From positions 164,400,501-164,464,500 of the forward strand of contig CM057456.1 in assembly GCA_016271365.2 (NCBI GenBank): 64,000 bases of DNA. The letters are read 5' to 3'. Positions 11,791 through 22,410 of the stretch are shown in pieces. Source of the stretch: Neoceratodus forsteri (Eukaryota; Chordata; Ceratodontiformes; Ceratodontidae). The number at the start of each line of letters is the position of its first letter. The stretch's first letter is position 1. Position numbers and translations under genes: made by a program. A model generated the notes under the pieces. The model worked only from the letters and a program-made list of their open reading frames with translations, was not told where the DNA came from and searched no databases.

Positions 11791-11796
11791 TGAATA

Positions 11797-12015
11797 ATAG
11801 ATCTGATGTGTTTTTTTTTAAATGAATTAAGTTTCTGAAAAAAAAACTCATTGGCTTTGCTGCTGTAGATAAAATAAAATATGATTTAGCGTCACTTGAA
11901 TGGTACATCTGATGTGTGTGTGGTTTTTTTTAAATGAATTAGGTTTCTGAAGAAAATCTCATTGCCGCATTAGTTGTAGATAAAATACAATGTGATTTAG
12001 CTTTACCTGATGTTT
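11797..12015. repeat. Direct duplication after the PLE
   Basis: A block of about 105 bp beginning ATCTGATGTGT, then a T-run, AAATGAATTARGTTTCTGA, CTCATTGSC, GTAGATAAAATA and TGATTTAGC, occurs at about 11,800-11,895 and again at about 11,908-12,005. It may belong to the 3' region of the PLE copy. No ribozyme core was seen in it. Confidence 0.6.
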
Positions 12016-12644
12016 AATATCTCTAATGTAATGATTGCCCTATGTATATTAAATGTCTCTCTCTCTTTGTAGTTCTGTTATTTTTTTTCATTTGTGTATC
12101 TGCAATTAAAGAGCGGAATGTTGCTTGGCTCACTTTACTTACAACGGACCTGATCTTGTAAATGGATCCCTTTTGGAACTGGAATATGTGCAAAACAGCA
12201 AGATGAAGAAACCAGATACAAGACGACAGCATGATGGTTTATAATATACGGACTTTCAAATCAGTGTTAAATGAAATTATGCATATGTGCTTAGTAGCAC
12301 TATAGTCTGAATCACATCACACGGCTATGGCTGTTACTTTTTTAAATGTGTGCTTAATTGCACTGAGGTCCATATCACAGTGTATTGCTGTGATCACATA
12401 AACTGAGGCCCCAGAGTCTGCCATAAAATTAGCATGAAGTACCATTTTATACATTTCTTTGTGGTATTTATTGTGTATTTGGTGCAGATTATGTTTAGTG
12501 TTAATATGTACAGTTTTCAGATCTGTAGAGAGGTTGAATGTATGTATTAATCCTTATATGTGGTTGGATTTGTTAGTCGGGTGGGTTTATGACACTGCTT
12601 ATAGTAAACATCACTGTTTTTAACTTTATTGGGTACCAGCACTT

Positions 12645-12960
12645 TAGAAACATAGAAATGTAGACAATGACAGCAGCAAAAGACCAGCGATCCATCCAGT
12701 CTGCCAGTAGTTCCCAATCAAACCCCAGGACTTACTGTCCATACAGGGTAATAGCCTTCACTGTCCTTCACCCGGTTCCCCTCCCTACCACTACGCCACT
12801 GCATGACCACAATAACCTTCACTCTGTCCCAGCCATGCTGCAAACCATTCATGGTTTTGGCACCCATCACCTCGGCTGGCATACTGTTTCATAGCTCTGT
12901 AACCAGACGAAACAGAAATCTTTAAAGAGAACAGGAAATAATTTCTAATTGGTAGGTGTT
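12645..12960 (-). repeat. CR1 3' end on the minus strand
   Basis: The plus strand starts GAAACATAGAAATGTAGACA, then AAAGACCAGCGATCCATCCA and GTCTGCC. On the minus strand this is a CR1 3' terminus ending in a TCTATGTTTC tail. The same tail type closes the CR1 copies at 30,855 (plus strand) and 52,146 (minus strand), and the CTGTCCCAGCCATGCT and GGCACCCA stretches near 12,818 and 12,860 match about 52,318 and 52,355. Only about 300 bp of non-coding or C-terminal sequence is left. Confidence 0.65.
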
Positions 12961-13099
12961 TATAATGTTCCCATTCAGAGAAATGATATCCATAAGCTTA
13001 AATGATCCATATGTAACTACACCTGAATAAAAAAAAGAAGTGAAAAACTGTATTTTATGTTGTTTTGTTTTTATAGACAGCATTATATTCTGTTACAGT

Positions 13100-13251
13100 C
13101 TCTTCATGTAAGCAGTGATCTGGAGTTTTCACTATGTCACAGTTTGTGCACAGAATGCTAAGCATAGTTCTGCTAGGACAATAGCTCAAGTTTAGCATTC
13201 TGTAAACAAACTGTGACATAGTAAAAACTCCAAATTACTGGTTCCATGAAG
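13100..13251. repeat. Palindromic element
   Basis: The left arm 13100-13163 and the right arm 13189-13251 are inverted copies. Matching blocks are GGAGTTTTCACTATGTCACA against TGTGACATAGTAAAAACTCC, CAGAATGCTAA against TTAGCATTCTG, and CTCTTCATG against CATGAAGAG. The loop is about 26 bp. Weaker pairing continues outward to about 13,075 and 13,275. It resembles a hairpin MITE. It sits between the two 270 bp direct repeats. Confidence 0.75.
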
Positions 13252-13722
13252 AGAACTGTGCAGGCTGTTGTCCATAAAATGAAAATATTGAAAACACAGC
13301 TTTTCACAGCAATATTTAGTAAGGTACAAGTAAATGTGGCTCATTTGGAAGCAAGTTTTTCATTTCTTTTACTAGAAACATTACTAACTGCTGCCAATTA
13401 GCCCAAATTTCCTGTCCCCTTTAAGTACTATGGCTGCAAATCCGTATCACAGTAAATGGCTGTAATCATTTAAACTGAGGCCACAAGCTTGCCATAGAAA
13501 TAGAATGAAATATCATTTTTTATGTGTGTTTTGGTATCCCTATTACATGTTGTCTGGTATTTATTGTGCATTTTATACATCTATGTTTAGTGTTTTTGTG
13601 TATCATTTTGAGATCTGTACAGAGGTTGAATGTATGTATTAATCCTTATATGTGGTTGGTTTTGTTAGTTGGGTGGGTTTATAACATTGCCTATAGTACA
13701 TATCACTGTTTTTAACTTTATG

Positions 13723-15129
13723 TAAGCAATAAGACATGACAGGGTGTGCATGGAACATATTTTACCACATGGCAAGGGGCGTAATAAGGCATGTGGCACC
13801 TGGAGTGTCTTATTGCATTTATAAAATGGGCTGCTATATTTATTTAAATTTGTACAGTTAGAAAAATGTTGCTTCTATGTAGAAAAAAATATTTAATGCT
13901 GCTAATCCATCATAAAATAGTCCTTCCATGGCAATATGTTAATATTCATGAGGTCATTTGCATTTGACACCAGATTGCAATGTGATAGCCAGCATTTTTT
14001 TACTATAGGCAGCACAATGGCAATGATGGGACAGGGCACTGGATGCTGGATATTTGCCAGCTGCATGTCTTTCTGAATGATCGTCGAGGCTTCCGGTACA
14101 ATTTTGCTGTTTCTGCAGCCAGAGAGAGACATGAAGCACTGTGCATAAAGTGTGATCTGAACTTTCCCCCTCTGGTCAAAAGTCCCGACATCAGGTTGTT
14201 GTGACGGCACATCGAAATTCCTGACTAAATACTGCCTGACAAGCTCCAGCTGAAGTAAAAATATTAATAGTAACCAGCAAATGACTCTGCCTAGTAGAAC
14301 CATTTGACATACTGAAGGGAGACAGAGAATCAAATAAGAGGTTTAAATTAGTGGGCCGTGAGCCTTGCCTTGGTCTGAGCTTTGAGCAACCAGGAAGTGG
14401 GGCAGCAGCACAGGCAGCACGATTCCTGGAACAGCACATACATACATGCATGGGCATCAGACCAAGGATGGGTGCATCTGGAAAATGAAAATATGCACCT
14501 TGACGGATCGCTTATCGTGTATTTGGAGGATCTGGGGAACTGTATGTTGTTAGACAGCAGTCTAATTATGTTGACAGTGTAACTTGTTTTAATGTGCTAA
14601 TGTCTCCGCTGTAGCAATATTTTTTTGTCAATTTAACGGGGGTGTGAAATATACATAGTGAGTGATTCTCCAGCTCGCAACCTGGATGAAATCAGCCCTG
14701 AGAGTGATATTAGCTAGGAAATAACAATGGCGGCATTTTTAAATGCCAACGTTCTACGCTTCCTGATTTTAGCCTGTTTACTGCCGTCCTTTTTTTTAAC
14801 CATGCATGGAACAGAATTCATGCATGGTGAGTCAGGTCTCTCTTTGGCTGGTTTAGCCTACCCATTTTATAATGTTATTTAACTTTACTAGTACTTGCAC
14901 TTTCAGTACTATGGTTGCACTGATTGATTGACACATGGGAATGTGTTTGCACTGGTAGCCGGTCAATACCGCTAAACAAAAAGAGTGCTGTAAAAACCAC
15001 GCAGGGAAAACAGCATTTGCAATTACAGTTACAGGGTAATAACAGCGTGTGGTGAATTACAGTGCTGTACCTATAGCTGTAATTACTCTCGCAGAGAAGT
15101 CAAGACCTGCAGCTGTCAGCTTGAGTCCT
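13723..15129. other. No recognisable gene
   Basis: Several open frames of 60-140 codons overlap on the minus strand at 13,900-14,460, but none shows a familiar domain, and the longest (143 codons, 13,902-14,333) has ordinary random composition. Nothing else is recognised. Confidence 0.3.
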
Positions 15130-15260
15130 GCACTGCTGAAGTGGCTCAGAGGTTAGTGTGACAACCTTTGAGAGTCAGTGCAGCTCCAAATGACAGTGGT
15201 TTGAGTCTGAATCTCTGAACCATTGTGGCTGCAACTGTTTTTTTTTTTTTTTTTTTATTT
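15130..15260 (+). repeat. tRNA-derived SINE head
   Basis: The stretch AGTGGCTCAGAGGTTAGTG (about 15,139-15,157) resembles a Pol III A box, and GGTTTGAGTCTGAATC (about 15,200-15,215) resembles a B box. Their spacing of about 60 bp suits a tRNA-derived promoter. A T-run of about 20 follows at 15,239. No cloverleaf with intact acceptor stem is present, so I treat it as a SINE head, not a tRNA gene. Confidence 0.55.
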
Positions 15261-15289
15261 ATTTATGGTGTGTGAAGTTTTACCAGTGA

Positions 15290-15379
15290 ATTTCATGCTT
15301 CACCCACAAATTTTCCACTCCACCCATGAATTTTGTGTGAACTTCGGGGGCAAAGTTTAATTTCGCAACATCTCTACTG
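15290..15379. mobile_element. Terminus of a hAT-like non-autonomous element
   Basis: The right end reads TTTCGCAACATCTCTA at 15,364-15,379. Its reverse complement starts TAGAGATGTTGCGAA and closely matches the left terminus of the large hAT element (TAGAGATGCAGCGAA at 37,005). Subterminal repeats (ACCCACAAATTTT, ACCCATGAATTTT) are present. The matching left terminus was not found, so the extent is unknown. Confidence 0.5.
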
Positions 15380-17088
15380 GCACCTCCTCAACATTCTCCC
15401 CCCCTGACTTTTTTCCCCTCCCAAAGCTGTTTATATAAAGTGGGGGGGGAGGGCACGGGGGTGAAGCCCCAAGCATGAAAAACTATTGTAGGGTATGCAC
15501 TGTGGGAGTTACAGCCTCACTGTGTGCTTCTTATAGTGTTGCTATTTTTCCTCAATGCTCTTATGTCCCGCGCTATGTACCCTGCATGGAAATTGACTGC
15601 GTTCTAATGACTTTGCGGTTTTCAACTAGAATTGTTTGCACCGCTATAAATTCTGGTGCTGGTTCTGTGTTGTTTAGACTCAAGGAAGCTTGCAAGAGTG
15701 CAAAATGTTGAGTCCCTGTCCTGTATACTTCTATTATTACATTTTTTCAAAGTAAAATATTTTGTGCACTTTTGGTAACTATTGTCTATGTGTACTTCAT
15801 TTGAAGCAGTGTGAGCTTTCCTTTTTTGTTTGTTTCTTTTACTTACTGAGTGCACAGTGTTACCCCTGTAGCTCCACATTTTCTTGGAGTGGATTTGTTT
15901 GCTTTAATTTCCTGTGATGTCACCATACAGTACATACAAGGTAGGAGAATCAGCTTAGGTGTTTTCTTTATTATTTAATAATACAGGAATCACATGCTTT
16001 TTACTCATACAGTACATGATTGTTGCGGCAAAGACCACCAGGCTGCCAGCAGTTTCAGTCAATCGTGGTTTTTTTAAATTAATGAATACTTCATTAGCAC
16101 ACCACAAGTGCCTTCCACTCACAGGTGTGCTCAACTGTGTTCTGCTTGTTCAAAGTTGTTCTCAGCACTCTAAAGTTGAAGACAACTTTTAATGCACAGG
16201 AAAATCATGCTAATTTCCATGAGTCATTGATCACCTGTTACCCCCCCCTCCTCCCCGCCCAGCAAAGAAAAGTTGCATTACAAAATGTCAACAATATGAC
16301 TTCCACTTGCAAGGACTGTGGTGACGGTCTGATATCTTCCACACTAAAATGTTAACTTGTTATGGGCTGTTCTTGTGATGTGAAGCCAACAAACATAAAC
16401 CAGCCTAACAGACAACAATATTCACCACATTTTTATTAGTATGCATTGTATGTAAAAAATATAAAAATAAACCAAGCACATACTTTTTAGTTTGAAAAAT
16501 AATATGTTTCAGCCAAGTTATTGTTAACAGTCAATTAAAAAGTTACGCCTGAGATACTGAGAATGGTGTATTAAAATAATGTACTGAGTAGCCTGTTAGT
16601 GGTATAAAACAAAATTTCTGTTATTTTTGATGTTATCTCCAAAGCAAGTTTTTACTACCAGAAGAAAACAAAAATAATAACTGTTGCCCTGAGATGGAAA
16701 CCTGGCGGTTTGAATAGCCAAATGTTAGTCTGCAATGTGACAGGGTTTCTGTAAATGTTCCGAGTGCAGCTGTCTAGTGATAACGTGCAGTATCAAAACC
16801 CTTCTGTGCCTATGACTAGAAGCTTTTGAAAATAGGGCCCTCAAATGTATATCTTAACAGTTAAGTCCAAAAACATTATTGACACTCAAAATTGAAAACA
16901 TGCGTAAAGAATCATGTTGCAATTCTTTGAGTGAACCTCTATCAGTTTAGGTTCCATTTAAAGCAATTACTGCATAAGCCAACTAATAAAATAGGAGTCT
17001 GAGAAACTGTTTTTTTTCCAGATCCAGTGCCCCATTAACTCTTTAAAGAGCCAGTATCACCAAAAATAGTAGGCAGAAACTGTTATTA
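15380..17088. other. No recognisable gene
   Basis: AT-rich sequence with short open frames and no domain or repeat structure that I recognise. A C-run at about 16,242 and T-rich stretches are the only low-complexity features. Confidence 0.3.
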
Positions 17089-17562
17089 ATGTTTAAAAGT
17101 AATTTGTTGTTTCTTTTTATTTCTGAATTATTCTTCTTTTTCCATTTGCTCATTAGAAGTTTTCTGCCAGATTGTATTGGCTTTGATATAAAGGAACAGG
17201 GCTCCTGTTTTCGAAAAGATTTCTCCCACTCTATGCCACCCTGTGGCAAAATACTTTTGAAAACAGAACTCCAGTACTGTGCCCGGAGACACCCGTATCA
17301 TGTTCTGTTCCTCTTCAAAACTCATCTGCATTATGTCCTCATTGACATCACAAGTGACGTGACCAAACTGGCAGCAGGTGACTGGCTCACAAACAGTGAG
17401 GTCACTGGTCTAGTGATATACTGTATAAGGAGGAAAAAAACTTGCTATGTCAGCCTTCAGATACAGAACTGTTTCACACATCACACTGTCAGGTTGAAAA
17501 TCGAATTAGGAAAAGGGGAATATACATTTAAGATAAAAGAAGTAATGGTTCACTTCTTTTAA
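17089..17562 (+). CDS. Unrecognised 157-codon open frame
   Basis: This frame is open for 157 codons and has a hydrophobic start (LLFLFISELFFFFHLLIRSF). I do not recognise a family. Two shorter minus-strand frames overlap its 5' half, and the region is AT-rich, so a chance ORF is quite possible. No Kozak-like context, splice pattern or neighbouring gene supports it. I list it because it is the longest frame outside mobile elements on this side of the window. Confidence 0.15.
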   Translation: MFKSNLLFLFISELFFFFHLLIRSFLPDCIGFDIKEQGSCFRKDFSHSMPPCGKILLKTELQYCARRHPYHVLFLFKTHLHYVLIDITSDVTKLAAGDWLTNSEVTGLVIYCIRRKKTCYVSLQIQNCFTHHTVRLKIELGKGEYTFKIKEVMVHFF

Positions 17563-17879
17563 AAGTTAGCATTAATTTCAGGTAGTATACAAGCTTTTTA
17601 AGTCTCTTCAAAGCCGCTGGAAATCAAAGCGCAAAACATGTTATTCTCATATACAGATCAGGACTTCATAGCTCCTCATTTGAACGGGGACTACAATGCT
17701 ATACTTTTGTACCATTTTACATCAATGAATCAGGCTAACATGGGACTGGAACCTGTCACTGCGATGAGTAAAGAGTGGTCCCAAAGACGATTTTGTGAAC
17801 ACATTAGGTTTGCAGCCCCATAAACCAGAGGTATTGAAAACTTTTTCCATTCATATGTAAAATTGTTTACAAGCAACTA

Positions 17880-18720
17880 GGAGGAGGGGTAGTGGTCCCA
17901 ATGGTATTGGCACGCAGGGTCATTTTCGAAGTGTTGTAGCTCTTGTTCACCCTCCTTCAGGCTCGAGCAGTTACAGTGAGTTTACATAACTCTTCCAGAC
18001 TGTTCAGGATTGAAGCATGGGATTGAGGTTGGATGGTAGGGGATTGGTAGGTGGGAGGTAGGGACAACCATTTGAGAATGGGGATACCACAGCTGGGGAG
18101 GATTACTCTGTGTGATGGAGGAATGAGACATGTAGCAGGAGACCATGGGGGGGGCACCTTCATTGTTAATGGAAGGAATTTGAATTGGGAGGCTGAGGGA
18201 GAACATCAAGATTGGGGTATATGTGACTGCATCATCTTATAAGGGAACTACACTGGGAGATCAGGGACCTCTTCATGTGATCACTAGAACGTTCACTGGA
18301 AACCATGGAGGACTTGAGATGAAATAAGGAGAGGGAAGACAGAAGACGCTCCAACTAACACTGGGGAATGTTGGAACTGGAATAGGAAGAAGGATGGCAC
18401 TTTTCTTGTCAAGGGTAGAGTAAAGGGATGAAACTGGACTACAGGTGGTGCTTAAAACAGAATTTGGAGAAGAAGGGGAGCCACTATAGGCCAGGAAGTA
18501 CTTAAAGAAGAGGGAGGAGGTGCCAATAGACACCATGGAAGGCTTGTAACAGGGATGGTGTTGGAGTCCTGGAACTACAATGCAGCAATTGTACATAATG
18601 TCATGTTTAAAACCACCTTACTGGAGATTGGGGGTACCACTTATGAGTAAGTGGAGTACAACAAAATATTGGAGCCGAGGTGGCCATTGTCTAATTGTGC
18701 ATTGAAAGTCTGTTTATGTA
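17880..18720. other. G-rich plus strand stretch, no clear gene
   Basis: The plus strand is purine-rich with many GGGGA and GGAGG words and a loosely repeated ACCATGGARGRCTTG motif (about 18,304 and 18,533). This is the composition of the reverse complement of pyrimidine-rich LINE 3' UTRs seen elsewhere in the window, but no tail or RT motif confirms it. Confidence 0.3.
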
Positions 18721-18875
18721 AGTCTGTACATTATATTGTGTTGTATTTTAACATATATGTACGTATGTATGTATGTATGTATCCATTGTATGTATACTGG
18801 TCACCCATGAAAACAGGTCTTTGGCCCATGAACTTTCCAGTTTAAATAAACAAAACAAACAAACAAAATTTCAAA
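18720..18875 (+). repeat. LINE/SINE 3' tail with GTAT microsatellite
   Basis: A GTAT repeat at about 18,757-18,782 is followed by CTGGTCACCCATGAAAACAG, TTTGGCCCATGAACTTTCCAG and an AAATAAACAAAACAAACAAAC end. The layout (short stem region, then AAATAAA-type repeats) matches the other non-LTR 3' tails in the window, but the sequence is a different family. Confidence 0.5.
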
Positions 18876-18968
18876 AATAAAAGCACACCTTGCAATGCAG
18901 AGATTGAGTTTGGTCATTTCTTTGCATCAAGTTTGGATTTCTATCAAGGAATGAGATTCTCCTGTGGG

Positions 18969-19172
18969 CAGCACCTATGGAATGTGAAAAAACTTAGAGG
19001 CAGGACCAGTCTACTACTAAATTATTGGAGCCTTGACTGATTTCAATTGTGCAATCTTTCTTTATTACCTCTTGACAAAGACTGCATGATTCAAGCTGGT
19101 CAAGGCTCCGAGAATTTGGTAGTAAGCTGGTCTTACTGATGTTTCTTGTTCACATTTCATCGATGCTGCAAT
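18969..19172. repeat. Palindromic element
   Basis: The arms 18969-19037 and 19099-19172 are inverted copies around a 61 bp loop. The best block pairs GGAGCCTTGAC (19027-19037) with GTCAAGGCTCC (19099-19109). GACCAG at 19004 pairs with CTGGTC ending at 19132, and AATGTGAA pairs with TTCACATT further out. Pairing reaches about 80 percent by eye. It could be a hairpin MITE or a foldback element. There is no ORF. Confidence 0.7.
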
Positions 19173-19421
19173 AAAAATGCTGACCTACAACTAGTAAAAT
19201 GTTGACTTTTTCTAAAGTGTGAGTTAAAACAAATTTTCAAACCAATTGAATTGATCCTGCAATAGGGACTGCGGAATGTTATAAATATTTATTTGATTGA
19301 CTTGCTTTATTGGGTCTACTTGACTGCATCCTCCCTTTTTTTATGTTTGCTTGTGCATGCGTAAGAAACATTATGTGACAGCTTAGGAGAAAAGGGGTTG
19401 TGGAGGTGCAGCACTGTTACA

Positions 19422-20100
19422 GCCAAGGGAGACACTGCATTTGGGGGCTTGGCACTGGTGGACCAATGGAGGCACAGAGTGATGATGACACTGGTCTTCC
19501 AAAAGTGCACCAAGTTGTAACATTTTGGCTGTTGCAATCAGGGGCTGCCTTGTCATTGCAGCATCAGTCATTCTGCTGCAATGAGGGAGTGACCCATCAT
19601 TGCAGGGCAGAACGTTAGCTAGTCTAACACTGTTTGTGAACATGGCGGGCGGCTTGCCACTGCATTCACAAACAGTATAAGGCAGCCAGCCCCCCTGCTG
19701 AGGGGGTGCCCAATCCCCCTCAGCAGCATGTGCCCTCCACACAGTCTTTGTTTGCTGGCAGGGGCTCCAATCCCCACCGGCTGCAGTGACCCAGGTATTT
19801 TGCCGATGGGGAGCCCACTCCCCATTGGCATAATGTAACCTTCCCACCCGTTTTCCTTATCTGCCGATGGGGTGCCCAATCCCCATCGGCATACGTTCCT
19901 CCTTTTGCTGTATGCTGATGGGATGCCCAATCCCCATCTGCTATAGTTAGCTGTTGGTGTGTGCTGGCGGGATGCCCAATGCCCGTCGGCATGATGTCGC
20001 CCCCTTTTGTTGTGGCCAATGGGGTGCCCAATCCCTCATCAGTTACAGTTGGCCCCCAACAAAAGACTCCCTTGCATGCTGGGAGCCCTCCCCAGTGTGC
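19422..20100. repeat. Array of about a dozen short hairpins
   Basis: Successive units of about 50-60 bp each contain an inverted repeat. Perfect examples: 19553-19563 with 19574-19584 (11 bp), 19629-19640 with 19665-19676 (12 bp), 19695-19706 with 19715-19726 (12 bp) and 19862-19872 with 19881-19891 (11 bp). From 19,695 to 20,040 the loop is nearly constant (TGCCCAAT or AGCCCACT at 19707, 19812, 19873, 19924, 19973 and 20025), while the arms vary. The minus strand stays open for up to 154 codons, which follows from the repeat composition and is probably not coding. Confidence 0.75.
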
Positions 20101-20444
20101 CAAATGCACCTATGAAGTTAAAACCATCCGCACTGTCTTTTTTCTGTAATCGATTCCTCGCAGTCTCCCAGACCTCGCCAACCCTCACCCACCCACCCTC
20201 ACACTGCCTCCCCACAGCCCCTTCACCCCATACTTAACTGCAGAGTCTGGCACGACGATCTCTGGTGGACTGGGAACACGTCTGCACTATTCAAAGCCAA
20301 CCATGAACTGAGAAAATGCCGGTAAGCTGTATAATGGAGTAAAAAGGTTTTTTTTTAACTTTGCTGCATATCTCATGCATTTTTTGGAATTTTGACACCA
20401 AATTTTCAACATGGGGATTTTGGGACCCTTCTTCATGAATTATG

Positions 20445-20537
20445 TCACTGTCATGGCGTTAATCAGGCCTGAAGGGTGATTTCGCGGTTACTGCATGAAA
20501 TCACCTTTCAGGGCTGATTAATAAAATGACAGTGCCA
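20445..20537. repeat. Near-perfect hairpin at the edge of the satellite
   Basis: The arm 20459-20483 pairs with 20497-20521 at 23 of 25 positions, with a 13 bp loop. Outside this core CACTGTCAT at about 20,447 pairs with ATGACAGTG at about 20,532. It lies just before the first satellite monomer and overlaps its start. Confidence 0.75.
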
Positions 20538-22410
20538 GTGTCCATAAGGTGGGCTCTCAAAAAGCCTATGTTGCAAATTTGGCAAATAAATTCTTAAAAA
20601 TGACTGTTTTATGAGCATGCATTGTGCAGTTCCTACACACGCTCGTAAGTTTGCGAATTTGTAACATTTGCACTCCAGATTTTCAATATTACTGTTTTAT
20701 CACACCTAATTATGAGCAGTACAGCTGTCATTTTTCACATCTCACCCAATATGTGTTTCTGCGCATGTAGCGCACAATGGCGCAGTCAGTGTGTGAAATC
20801 AATGTTTGGGACAGATTAAGAAAAGCACAGTGACACTGTTCATTAGCAGAGGTTCTAAAATGCCTATGTTGAAAATTTGGTGAGAAAAGTTCATAAAATG
20901 ACTGCGTTATGAGCATGCATTGTGCAGTTTCCATGCACACTCGTACCTTCGCACATTTGCAATACTTTCACTCCAGATTGTCAGCACTGCCATTTGTCCA
21001 CACCTCCGTATGAACAGGGCAGCTGTCATTTTTCACATCCTGGCTGAAATGTGATTCTGTACTTCCGTCACAGAATAGCGCTGTCACTGTGGGAAATCCA
21101 TGTTCGGGACACATTACGAAAATTACGCTGACACTGTTCAGCAGCAGAAGTCCTAAAATGCCTATGTTGAAAATTTGGTAAGAAAAGTCCATGAAATGAC
21201 TGTGTTATGAGCATGCATTTCACAGGTTCCACGCACACTCATGATTTCGCACATGAGCAATATTTACACTCCACATTGTCAACACTGCCATTTGTCTGCA
21301 CCTCCTTATGAACAGTACAGCTGTCATTTTTCACATCCCAGCCCAAATGTATTTTTGCACTTTGGGCCCAGAATAGTCCGGTCATTGTGGGAAATCCGTG
21401 TTCGGGACACATTAGCAAAATCATATTGACACTGTTCATTAGCAGAGGTCCTAAAACAGCTATGTTGTAAATTTGGTGATAAAAGTCCATAAAATGACTG
21501 TGTTATGAGAGTGCATTGCGCACTTTCCACACACGCTCGTAACTTCACACATTTGCAATATATTCACACCATATTTTCAACATTCCCATTTTTCTGCACC
21601 TCCTTATGAACAGTACAGCTGTCATTTTTCATATCCTGGCCAAAATGTGTTTTCGCACTTCCAAGGCAGAATAGCACGGTCGCTGTGGGAAATCACTGTC
21701 CGGGACACATCACAAAAATGACAGTGACACTGTTCGTTAGCAGAGGTGCTAAAATGCCTATGTTGAAAATTCGGTGATGAAAGTCCATAAAATGACTGTG
21801 TTATGAGCGTGCATTGCACAGTTACCACGCACACTTAGAACTTTGCACATTTGTAATATTTTCTCTCCAGATTTTCAACATTGCCATTTTTCTGCATCTC
21901 CTTATAAACAGCACAGCTGTCATTTTTCACATCCTGGTCGAAATATGTTTTTGCCGTTCTGGCACAGAATACCGTGGTTGCTGTGGGAAATCAGTGTTCA
22001 GGACACATTAACAAAATCACAGTGACACTGTTCATGAGCACAGGTCGTACAATGCCTATGTTGAAAATCTGGTGACGAAACTCCATAAAATGACTGTGTT
22101 ATGTGCATGCATTGCGCGGTCTCCACGTATGCTCGGAACTGTGAGCATTTTTAATATTCCAACTACACATTTTCAACATTGCCATCTCTTCATACCTCCC
22201 TATGGATGGTACATCTGTCATTCTTCACATCCTGCCCAATCCGTCTTTTTGTACATGTGGCACAGAATGGCACTGTCACTGTTCGAAGTCAGTTTTCGGG
22301 ACACATTGACAAAATCACACTGCTACTGTTCATGACAAGAGGTCCCAAATGCTTTCATGAGGTGGGGTCACAAAAAGGCCAAGTTCAAAATTTGTACTGT
22401 AAATACCAAC
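20488..22410. repeat. Satellite array, 298 bp period
   Basis: The marker ATGAGCATGC (or a close variant) occurs at 20611, 20909, 21207, 21505, 21803 and 22101, so every step is exactly 298 bp. Each monomer carries TTTGTGC-type, CTCCTTATGAACAGTACAGC, TGTCATTTTTCACATCC, GTTCGGGACACATTA and CCTATGTTGAAAATTTGGTG landmarks. Adjacent monomers look roughly 80-85 percent identical by eye. The array has about six and a half units and its outer edges share an AAGGTGGGCTCTCAAAAAGCC-like stretch. Minus-strand frames of 70-80 codons recur, but 298 is not a multiple of three and conservation is not protein-like. Confidence 0.9.

Larger units (their letters stand above)
12370..13722. repeat. 270 bp direct repeat pair flanking 0.8 kb
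   Basis: The block at about 12,370-12,633 recurs at about 13,443-13,722 in the same orientation. Long shared words include GAGGTTGAATGTATGTATTA and ATCCTTATATGTGGTTGG, and both copies end in ATCACTGTTTTTAACTTTA. Between them lie a CR1 3' end and a palindrome. The pair could be a segmental tandem duplication with later insertions, or the terminal repeats of a TRIM-like LTR relic. TG..CA termini, a primer-binding site and target duplications were not found, so I do not call it an LTR element. Confidence 0.65.

Noticed and set aside
11797..12015. A hammerhead ribozyme behind the first PLE (ATCTGATGTG and TTCTGAAGAAAA words)
   Set aside because: CTGATGT and CTGAAGA look similar to the core boxes, but no helix II/GAAA arrangement and no helix I or III partner could be found.
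12370..13722. A complete LTR retrotransposon
   Set aside because: The direct repeats lack TG..CA ends, primer site, gag/pol and target duplication, and the interior is a CR1 end plus a palindrome.
15139..15215. A tRNA gene
   Set aside because: Only A- and B-box-like motifs are present, with no acceptor or anticodon stem; treated as a SINE head.
19383..20109. Long minus-strand frames (up to 154 codons) with a repeating GDWAPHRQ-like peptide
   Set aside because: They follow from the hairpin-array DNA. The conserved unit is the inverted repeat and its loop, not the peptide.
20728..22025. Repeated minus-strand frames of 70-84 codons in the satellite
   Set aside because: They recur because the DNA repeats. 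The 298 bp period shifts the frame each step and the peptides vary without a protein-like pattern.
20611..22110. CRISPR-like regular repeats
   Set aside because: Units are adjacent without unique spacers, 298 bp long and diverged; this is eukaryotic satellite DNA.
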